This document shows positions 22,236 to 34,200 of a stretch of 64,000 nucleotides of DNA, one piece after another (positions within the stretch are counted from its first letter, which is position 1; every line of letters starts with the position of its first letter). The translations under genes were made by a program, and so were the position numbers. The DNA comes from Forficula auricularia (Eukaryota; Arthropoda; Insecta; Dermaptera; Forficulidae). Where the stretch lies: NCBI GenBank assembly GCA_024734495.1, contig JALMQS010000028.1, positions 1 through 64,000 on the forward strand, given 5' to 3'. The notes beneath the pieces were generated by a model, which was given only the letters and a program-made list of their open reading frames with translations, searched no databases and was not told the origin of the DNA.

Positions 22236-25200
22236 CTGAAAAAATAGTAATAATTATTTATTAAAGATAAATGAATCAAGAAAAAAGTATTGGTTAGAGG
22301 AAAGAAATTAGTAATTGTATTGGGTTGGATAGTCCAATCGGTGAAATAAAGAAAAAGCGGCCAAGTCTGAGTTGGACTCGCATATCGAGAGTTTCGTACC
22401 TAATACAGTCGACTCTCGATAATTCAAAATCAAAGGGACAACAAGAAAAATTGGAATTATCGAGACTTCGAATTATCAAGAGGAAAGAAAAATAAGCTGA
22501 CGTGTTCTGATGTAGCCATCCACTTGACTTTACCATACAACCTGGCCCCTAAAATTATTTATATTCGTGTAGGGGGGGTTAGTTTTTGAATTTTTATACT
22601 TCTGGGTCCCATTGATTATGTATACAAAATTTGGTTGAGTTTGGTAAATGGGCAAGATTTTCATTTTAGACCCCCCCCTCCATTTTGGGCGGTTAGTTTT
22701 TGCATTTTTAGACTTATGGGAGCCCATTGATTATGTATACAAAATTTGGTTAGGTTTGCTCAAATGGCCTAGATTTTTAATTTTTAACCCACCCCTCCAC
22801 CCCCTTTAATTTTGGGCCAATTTGCACCAAAATCTAATCAGCTCTTAATCTCAATGGAGCAAAACTACGTGTGAAATTTGGTTTCGATATTCAAACTAGT
22901 TTTTGAGCTAGCTCGTCCACAGAAATTTGGTAACGCACAGACTAACAGACAACAAACAGACTAACTAACATTTTGACAAAACAATTATTATCTCGAAAAA
23001 TATAATTTTTTCGATGTTCACTTATTAGAGCTTTTTTATAGAGCGAAATGCCATCGTTTCCTTCAATTTTTTTAATCAAAATAGTTTCAGCCATTTTTGA
23101 GATTCGAAAAAAAGAAGGAAAAAAACACTTTTTTCATGCACGATTACAATACTTGACCATACCCTGTATGGTGAAGTAAAAATTCGAATTATTAAGAATT
23201 TTTATTATATTTTTGAAAATATGTATGAGCTTACATAAATTTTATGTATAGCCTCAAGTAAAAAAGTAAAAATAATGAAAACGACAAAAAAGAACAAAAA
23301 AAATAATTAAGTTAACATTGCTAGGAAAAATTCGAATTATAAAGAGGGGAAGTGGCTTAGTTCGAATTATAGAAAGTTCTTTCTTACTAAAAGAATTTCC
23401 GAGTTATCGACCGTATCAAAATACACAGCATTTTTTCGATTTACCGAAGTTAACAGCTGAAGAGTTCGAATTATCGAAAAATTATAATTATCGAGAGTCG
23501 ACTGTATTTATCTTATAATGATGATAAACAGATTCTTAATTAAAGCATTTCAATGAGTTTTAGCTGTTTTTTAAGGTTTCGTTTAAAAACAAAACGAGAC
23601 CCATTAAGGTTGTTACAATGTCTGTCTGCCAAAGGGTTGTAGTTCATAAACTAAATATATAAATAAATCTTTATTATTCGACCTGTTTGGCACAAGTCTA
23701 CCCCCACCCCTTTAGAGGCTAGGTCAACCAAACATCAATACAATTTAACTATTAATAATCAATTACAAAAAAATTAACAAACAAACAAGAAATATACAAG
23801 CTAAATGGATTAATTTCCCCCGAAATCAAAAATTGTATTAAAATTTTAATCTAGTAATAATTTTGGCAAAGGTCGAATTTTTTGTGGGGGGCCAAAATAT
23901 AAACTATTTTCTCTTTATCATCTGGGAGATTAGATATATTTATAAAGATTTTAAAAAGCACTATAAAATGGAAAAATTAAGGCTCTCACTTCGTCATTTT
24001 AAAGCAAATTTTTTAATCATGCCTAATTCTATTTAAAAATATATTTTAAGGGATAAATGCCACTTTATGATAACAATTTATTTTTATTTTTGATCCCACA
24101 TTTTTCTTTTTTAATGCAAGAGGTTCCAGGAAGGTGGCGTCCCTATGAATCTCGAAAGACCCCTGCATTACTAAAGAGAAGGATAAATTGATCAAGAGAA
24201 AGGGTAGAGATGTAAGTGTTTGTGTGGGTTTTGAAGGCCGATAAAATTCAGCCCTCAAAATAATCAATCGAATAAATTTTTAATATAATTTTTGATTTGC
24301 GGGAAAATAAAAACATAAATCTTCTAAATTTGAAGTTTATTTTATTTAGTTTACGAGCTACAGAGCTGACAGCTACACTACTAGGTTTTACTTTTCTAAC
24401 AAAGCTCTTAAAAGGGGAAAGAGCGGGACAGTTCAACACTTCGATGGGCCAGGGAATTGATTCCATGGAGTTAGTTAAGGATGGATCTCCTATAATATTA
24501 TTATATTAGTCTATAATACTAGCTGCCTCTTGCTAGCCAAGGGGCTTCGCCCCCTGGACCCCCCGTCAATTGACCACTCCCTCTCCTCCATCTCCAACCA
24601 CTCTCCATCCCACCGACCCTCTTCCCAACCCCGGAACTTCTCTCCCGCTTCTAATCACACTCCAAAACAGTAAACCTACCTCCTAGACTCCCCACCCATG
24701 GACCCCCACCTTTCCCCTGGATCCATACCTCACCACTGGACCCCACCTCCCAACCCCACATAGGTATATATATATATATATAGGTACAGACATAGGCACA
24801 AATCCCCCTTAGTAGCACCCTGGACCCTCACATCCCTGACTCCCCACGCCATGGACCACACCTTCAAATCCCCACCCCCACCCTCTGGGGGACGGACAAA
24901 CATAGGTATATATACAGGAACAAATGCCCTTTAGTAGCCCTCTGGATATAGGTACAGACACAGAAAGAAATAACCTTTAGTACCTGCCAACCCCCACCCC
25001 CTGGGGTAGTACCTACAGATTAGAGAAGCAGGCACAAATGCCCTTTAGTAGTATGTGATTAGTAGAGTTAGGTTCTAATTACCTGATTGGATCGAGTTAA
25101 GATCTTAATCAATTCGCCGGCGTTGTTTGAATCACTTCTGGTCATCAAAGTAACAGCTCGGCCAGAACGTCCAGCTCGTCCGGTTCGGCCAACTCTATGT

Positions 25201-28200
25201 ACGTATTCTTCAATATTTTTAGGAAAATCATAATTCAAAACAACCCTGCGAAATAATAATACAGAAATTAATTTTGTGATTTATTAACTAGTTTTTAATA
25301 ATATGGTTAAATATCTCTTTTATATTGGCGTGCATCCCAAACAACTTGTTTTTATTCCTATTTTAGTACAAAACAAATTGTTAATTAAGAATTTTATTAA
25401 ATATCTGAAAAAATGGATCGGTAATATGTTAAAGAGAAAATTATTTATTGTTTTAATTTCATCATGTTTCTGTGGGTTTTGTTTTTCATTATTTATTTAT
25501 TTATAAACAATATGCTTTGAGGTAATTCGCCTCAGAGCTCAGAAAGAGAATAGATGGAAACATTAACAAGTATAAAAATCAAGTAAATAATATAATTATA
25601 TTAGGGTGGCCGTTAAAAAAAATTTACAGTACTCTCTTAATGGAAAGGAAATTTCATAAAATTAATCAAGCCAAAAAACAGATTTTATCTGAGATTTCTT
25701 TGTATATCTCGTAACGAGTGCGTTTTTCGCTAAACAAGGTTAAAAAAAACACGCTTCTAAAAAGTACAAAATAATGTAATATTTAATCAAAAAGTGTGGG
25801 GCGCAAAAACATGTACATTCAATTAATTTCGACAATAATAGTAAAATATTAACTTAAATGGTTAACGAATAATCTTTATTAAATAAAATATAACATTCGA
25901 ATAGCAAAACAAACAAAACAATCGCCACCGTTGCCTAGCAACGACTATCCTACAGAAAGATTATGAAATTTTCTGTGAATAATGTCCCTTAAGTTTATTC
26001 CATAAAATCTCTAGTTATTCTGTTAAGGTAGTTGTTTCGCGACAATACTAGCAAAAAGTTAATGCTAGAATATATCGAACAACAATAAGGATTCATAATT
26101 CATAAGCCCAAAACTTTTTGCTGTTTATGTACCACTACTAGCCAATCCCGTGCTCGTTTGACAAATCTGGCAACACTGTCCGAACTTATGTATATTTTAT
26201 CATAGAAATTTCAGAAAAGTACATTATAAAGGGAGATTTATAAAACAAAAAGTTCTTTAGAGCAGACATTTATTAAAAATGGATAAATTTAGAAAAGGAC
26301 ACCAAATAAAAGGCGTAACATAATTCAGTGACATAGCTAGAGGGGGGGGGGGGGGGGGGGCTCTAAGGGCAGCAACTTTTTCGGGGCAACATTAATCTTT
26401 TTTCCAATACTTTTTAATAAAAAAAAAAAAGTAAAATTATCAACTGTTCCGAGAGTTAACAATCACAAAAAGTCACTAGTTCTCGTAATGCTGGAAGAAA
26501 TAAAAAACTTTGTTTTTATTTTAACGATACTGGTCTTTAAGATTTGATAAATTTATTTATTTAAATTAGCGGTTTTAAATTTTATAAATTTTTATAAATG
26601 AGAGAGAAGACCTCCACAGGAGGCGGAAGTTCATAATAAGCAACAGAAAAAAAAGAGATTTCAGGTAAATTTTTAAAGATTTAGGGTATTTGTTTGATTA
26701 TTGTATATTTTATTGTAGAATCCTGAGGAAGTCCAAATAAACGGAAGAAACAATTGGAGAATAAAATCATAAAATTCACGATTGTTTGGTCCTTTATTCC
26801 CTGATTCTCATAGTGATTTTAACTTGAACCAAAATAAATTAGGGTATATAGTATTTTATCCGGTGCCAGCGGTACCCAGGCACAGGGCGCAGAAATGACC
26901 AGACCAGGTCAAGTTTTGTTTTGTATTTTGTCTAATATTTTCGAATAAACGTTTTTTTTTTATCTAATTTATATATACTTATTTAAAATTCTATCAAGTA
27001 CCAATACTTTTTTTTCAAGGGCGCAGTTATAGAAGCTCGCACCGGGTGCATAAAAGGCTAGTTACGACACTGATTGTCAGTAAAGTAAGAAGCTGGTAAA
27101 TAATAATATATAGTTACGGTTATATAGGTTCGAATATTTTTTTCTCTCATTTAAATTAATCAAATTATTTTGGTTCAAGTCCATGATTAGAAATCAAAAT
27201 AAGAATCTGGGGAGGCTCAAACAATAATTATGAAATTTATGATTTACTTTTTCAATCGCAACGTTTCGTCCGTTCATTCGGACTTCATCAGGCTTCTTGG
27301 ATTCTTTTATAAACATAAAATTCGAATTGTTTTACAAAATGCTCTGCCAACATCATATCTTTATCTTAATCATTTATGCAATTTATCCTTTATAGAAGCT
27401 ATTCAAACTCCATAATCAATATCTTCTTCTTTAAGTGCCATATCAGGTCTCCCTGATGTTTTGGCTCTTCTCCGCATATACCTGTGCTGAGTGTGTTTAG
27501 CTGTTTTTACACAGATATACGGGACCTACTTTTCAACGCCGGTTCCGAACGGCTAGTTTGGAGAGGTTACTAGGCAATTATACTCTTGGTAGGTTGCCAT
27601 TGCTTTCCAAGAGGAGGCGGCTGCAAATATCTGTCTAGACTCGGTCTCGAACCAGCGTATTTCAGGCCAGCGGCCCGACACTGTAACCACTGACCCATAG
27701 TCGCCTCTATAATCAATTCAATTAAATTAATCAAAATGAGAATCAGCGGATAAAGGACCAAACAATCATGAATCTTATGATTTTATTTTCCAATTTCTCC
27801 GTTCATTCGGACTTTATCAGGATTCTTAGATTCTTTTATAATAATAAAAATATAATTGTTTTACAAAATTCACTGCCAACATCATATATTTATCTTTATC
27901 ATTTATGCAAACTATTCAACTCCAAAACCTCTCAAAATGCAATTATGACATTGTTATAATCTAAAGATAAATATATGATGTTGGCAGTGAATTTTGTAAA
28001 ACAATTCGAATTTTATTATTATAAAAGAATCCAAGAATCCTGATAAACTCCGAATGAACGAAGGAATTGAAAAATAAAATCATAAGATTCATTATTGTTT
28101 GGTCCTTTATCTGCTGATTCTCATTTTGATTAATTTAATTGAAATATACTTTCTATCATTTATAGTAATAATAATAATAATAAAAGCAATTTTACACACT

Positions 28201-31200
28201 CTATTTTAAAGTCAAGTCCTCGTGAAGCTAGATCTGTTGCCAAAAGAATGTTGCAGACACCTGATTTGAAATCTTTGATAGTATCTTCCCTATCAGTTTG
28301 ATCATGACCTCCATGAAGAGAGAGCACACCATAGCCTTTAATGGCCATGTTACTTGAAACTTCGTCCACCATACACTTTTTTCCGAAAAATATTAAACAT
28401 TTTTCTTCCGGTTCTAGTTTGTCCATAAAATTATACAACTGAAAAAGAAAAATTTGAATTATTATTTAAGCTATTTGGTTAACCAATTGTTTTTTATGAA
28501 GATTTTTTTATTCGTTAGAAAAGTTAATGTAAAAAATTGAATAAATTTTCGCAAATTATAAAATGATAATTAAAATCTTATTATATTAAACGAGCAATTC
28601 TTGTATATATATATATATGATATACGAGCTGCTCCAGGCGTGCCTTAGGCACGCCCTCTACAGCTCGGCCCTGCGGGCAGGTGGCCCTGGCGGGCGGCGT
28701 CTCGGCATATGTAAACTTCAAACCATTAAAATCTTCATTTTGGTTTGTTGTTTACTTTGCGGATATCAATGCGCCGAACACAATAATACATTCTAGACTG
28801 AATATATTTTATCGGGATATACCTAGGAAGTTGGAAGTGACTAATAACCCGGGAGAACACGGGCCAAATTAATTAAACTGTTAATGGAATTCACACCTTT
28901 TTATTTATTTCCCAAAGCCCTAATAGTTACACAACCATTACGGAAACCAACCCGTCAACCCTTAAATAGCCAAATAAAGATTTTAAGGTTTACAAGGATT
29001 TGATTTTTTGCTTTAACTAAAACCTTTATTTAAATATTGTAAAAAGGGACAAACTTACAAATAACTCCTTTTTGTCTGGATGAATAATTATGATTTCTTG
29101 AGTGACAGTGTTAACAGTTTGTAAATCAAGGCTTCCAACATTTACTTGAATAGAGTCCTTTGTATGTTGCTTCGCCAGCCATTCAAGGTAACTTGGCCAA
29201 GTGGCACTTAAAAGAAAATAAGAAAAAAAATATTATTAATTACATTTTTTAAATCATATTAATAAAAAATTTAGATATTTCGAATGAATTAATTTGTAAA
29301 AAATAAAATATTCTCACGTGGTCAAAACAATTTGTCGATCTGGTCTTATATCAGCTAAAATAATACGAATCTGTGGTGCAAATCCAAGATCGAGCATTCG
29401 ATCAGCTTCATCTAAAATTAGAAGCGACACTGAATCCAAGGAAAGAGTTCCAGATTTCATAAAATCGATTAATCTTCCAGGAGTTGCTACAACTATATCT
29501 ACATATCCTTGAGTAACCCTCTTCATTTGTCGATGTCGATTGTCTCCTCCATAAACACATATACTGAAAGCAATAATAAACATAAATCAAAGTAAAGTGA
29601 CGAAACGTTTCGGTTAAATAAAAATAAACAAAAACAAGACACTAAAATCGTTCTTATTCAATAAAATCTCACCTCAAAAGGTTTAACATGCTAAAATCTA
29701 AACATTACACCAATTTACACACAGTTAGAACACACATAAACAAATACATATAAAAATCTAAATATTCACTTAGGATCTGGCCTAATAGACATTGTCTTTG
29801 AGGTAAAAAAAAACAATAATAATAATAAATTTACAGAAAACATCTATTCAGATGCTAAATATACCAATAAATAAGCTGACGTGTTCTCATGTGGCCATCC
29901 ACTTGACTTTACCATACAACCTGGCCCCTCACTTATATTTTAAAATTTAATAAAAATTTATAATTATGTAGGGGAGGGGGTTATTTTTTCCATTTTTAGA
30001 CTCCTGGGGGCCCACTGATTATGTATACAAAATTTGGTTGATTTTGGTAAATGGCCAAGATATTTTTTTGAACCTAACCCCCCCCCCTTATTTTGGGTGG
30101 TTAGTTTTTGCATTTTTAGACTTCTGGGGTCCCGCTGATTATGTATACAAAATTTGGTTGAGTTTGCTCAAATGGCCTAGATTTTTAATTTTTAACCCCC
30201 CCCCCTTAATTTTGGGTCGATATGCACCAAAATCTAATCAGCTCTTAATTGCGGTGCCTCCCCTTGTCGAGAATTTTATGCGATATGACCTTCAGGGCGA
30301 TGAGGGATTCTTTAATGAATTTTTATAGATTAACAGGAGAACTTATAGGGAAATCGCCATGCGCTAGAAATTGTATAAAGAAAAAAAAAAATTGTAAATA
30401 TATTATGTAAATGTTCATATAATTATGTAAATACTCTTATAATTAAATTCACCCGACTATGTAAATGGAGGTTGTTAGTGGAGGCCCCCACCTGCGTGGC
30501 CCAATAAACGAAAAATCAATGGACCAAAACTACGTGTGAAATTTGGTTTCGATTTTCACACTAGTTTTTGAGCTAGCTCGTCCACAAAAATTTGGTAACG
30601 CACAGACTAACTAACAGATATTTTGACAAAACAATTATTATCTCGAAAAATATAATTTTTTGATGTTCACTTATTAAGGCTTTTTTTGTAGAGCGAAATG
30701 CCATGGTTTCGCTCAATTTTTTTAATCAAAATAGTTTCAGCCGTTTTTGAGATATTTCGAAAAAAAGAAGGAAAAAAACACTTTTTTCATGCACAAATAC
30801 AATACTTGACCATACCCTGTATGGTAAAGTAAAAAAAAATATGTGATTTCTAAATATACATTTTTTGTCCGATCCAATTTTGTTAATTTCTTCAACAATT
30901 TGTAGAGCAAGTTCTCGAGTTGGCGACAACACTAACACCCTAGGACCTTTTGGAGGAGGATCTTTTGGCTGAGCATCAATGTGTAATATTGCTGGTAGAA
31001 TAAATGCCAAAGTTTTTCCTGAAATAATCAAATTAATTAAATATTAAAATAATAATTAAAATAGTCTTATATGGTTTATTATCGAATTTCGACATTTTAT
31101 GTGACACATTTTCAACTTTAATCAGTGTTTCCAGTATATTACCTCTAAAGACATTGGTGTAGGTTTTAAGTGAAACATTATTAATAAATGCAATTAATTA

Positions 31201-34200
31201 AATATATAAAATAAAATTATATATTAATAGACATTGTGGGTGGTGTTTCACATTGGAATAATAATAAAACAGTTTTTGATGTAAACTCAATATATTTCGG
31301 GCTATTCGTCCATCTTCAGGAGTTACATTAGACTAACTGGTTTAGATAGTAAGTACATACTAAAATTTAAATTTATTTAAGATCAAATGTGGGGTGGTGG
31401 GGGTGGAAATATATTGAGTTTTCATAAAAAACTGTTTTATTTTCATTCCTGTGAAACCCCACATTTTTATATATTTTTATATAATTATTTATTATTCATT
31501 TATTTCCAGTATATTATATATATTCTTCATACGGATTGTGTTTTGCTGACACTTCACAAAGGGTCAGCAAAAACAGGAATGGAAAAGTCGCAGGACAGCC
31601 AGATTAGAGGTCCCAAACAATTTTTAAATTTTTTAAAGACCATTAATAGTATATTTAGATTAAAATGATTTTCGGTTCAAATTCCAAGGGTTTGTAAGAA
31701 GTGTCTATTCTTCTACAAATTGTATTCTACATTCATAGATAGATAGATAAGGTCTTAAGGGTGAATCATGTGCTGAAGTGATTGATCTAGTGTAGCTCCT
31801 ATTCTTGTGATATAGTTACTATTTAACAGAGTCTGGCCTTATGGCGACTCAAACATAAGAGCTCTTGGAAACTTAATGGAGGCAATAAGAATAATGAGGA
31901 CTGATTTCTTATTGGTTAAGAGCCCAAGCCGCGATTAAGTTTCTAAGAGGTCTTATTTTTGAGTCCCCTTATGGCTAGACTATGTTAAATACAGTCACTA
32001 TACCTTGTGGCATAGCCCATTAAATTGTGCTATGTCCTAAAGCACTGGTTCATAACCTATGGGTCGCGAAGTCTATTCTTTTGTCGCGCAGAGTCATTAA
32101 ACAAATATTTTATTACAATTTATTTTCAATTTTGAAAATATATTTTAATTTATATTTATTTAAAACTAATTAAAAATATTAAAAAGATGAACTTTTTCAT
32201 TAAATTTTCTTGGTTCGAAAAGTACCTTTGTTTATCTTAATTGTTAAAAAAAATTATACCCGAGTTAAAAAAAGGTCATCATTGTAAAATTGAAGAAAAT
32301 TGCTTAAGTATGATCTAAAAAAAGTAGTGAAAAAAATTTGCCTTTTTTAGGGTCACGACATGAACATATTTATCAAATTTGGGTCGCGGTTTAAAAAGGT
32401 TGAGAAGCTCTGTCATAGAGCACCACCTCTCTAACCCAGCTTTTTTTTATGAAACTGAGAATATGAAGTGAATTTAGCTAGCAGATTAGCGCTCTGAAGT
32501 ATTTTAGAAGATTCGCTGGGGTTTTATCTGCTGATTTGCAGAAGCTGCATTCACTGCTTTCCTCCAGGCTTTATTTCCTGAGGTGCTCTTAAGTCTACAA
32601 TGTCCTGTTAAGAAGTCAAGATTCTAGGTATGTTTCTGTTTAATTTAATACAGGTCCTGGTTCATTTTTGGTTATAGTTTCGGACTTTTTGGCCTGTCTC
32701 TTCTTTGGAAGGTTTCTCCAAAACTTTGGTCTTTTGATCTAAAATGATTCATAGAGACGTATTAGCTAGTGAAGTAACTAAATTGGTTTTCGAAGATGTT
32801 ATGAACAATTTGCAGGAGCAAAAGTCACAAGAAAACAATTTATTATTATTACTTTGTGTTTAAGAGACCTAAATAGATAACAAATGAATTTCTAATGAAA
32901 AATAAAAAAAATTAGGGTTTTTTTAATTTTCGTCTGGAAGCCTAAAATGTGACGTTACGTTACTTGTTGAAACCACGACCTTTTCAGCAATTATTCTTCT
33001 CCAGCGGACGCAATCTTGGACCAAAGATGTTGAGGGTGTTTTTAACAAAGACGATCCATCTTTGTGCTGGCTACGCTCTTCCCACTCACAGTTGACGTAA
33101 CTTTCTTTGGATGATGTTTTTTATTTCTAAATTATCATATCGACGGGAGGAAAGTCCTAAAAACCGGGTAGTCACCACATTATATAATATAAAATTGTTT
33201 AATATCAATATTTAGATGATATTTCAACAGCTCAATAATTTTTGTAGCTATATAATATTATAAAATTCAATTTACTTGAAAATATTTGACTAAGATGTTC
33301 ATTTCTAACTAAGATTTGGATAAAATTTCTCTAAAAAGCTGCCCTGTTATTTTTTTGTTTTTAAAATAAATAGAATAGTTCAGGTTCTCAAACTGTTCTT
33401 TTAAAAGTCCCTATACACTATCGGACCGAACCTCAAGATGGGCGAACTGTCAGTATTCGTGGCAAGCCTACACACTATCGGACCCGGACAAGGCAGTTTC
33501 CAAGAGAGAATGTGAGCCCATTGATCCCGCGCTTTCAATTAAAAAAAAAATCGGGCTTACTGTGGATGTCTTGCTTCTCAGCAATAAGAGCATCAGAAAA
33601 GTTATATACAAAAAAAAAGAAATTGTGGTCCAAAAAATGGTTGCAGGTTGGAAAAAGTTTGGCAGTTGTTAAAAGAGCTTGATGTGAAAGATTTGCGAAA
33701 GTACGAGGAGTGTTTTACTGAATTATAGGCCATGGTAAACCTCACATCCAGATGCCAAATAGTCGTTTTCGTTGGTTTGATCCGGGTGACAACGCAAAAC
33801 ATTGCCGAACCAGACAAAAAAAGAGTAGTGGGTGAGACAGACCGAGGCCTCAGCTCTCCGAACACCGGAGCCATCTGTTTCGTCACTTTTTGACAGATCT
33901 ACACGACATAGAACTCGCTTCCGGACAACGACCAAACAAACTGTCTTGTTGGAAGTTCGGTCCCTTAGGGGCCCATGGATTACGTGCAGGGGGGCCGCGA
34001 AGAGTCGCAAATGTAATAAATAAATTATTATTGTTAAATAAGTTTAAATACTTGGATTATAACTATAAAATTTCGATAATGTATTGAAATGATAATATAT
34101 ATGCAATATTTTTCAACGCTTTTACTGATAACCTTAGTAAATGCATGCATTGACTAGTAAGTGTATGCATATACGAAATTCAAAATTATAAATAGTTTTT

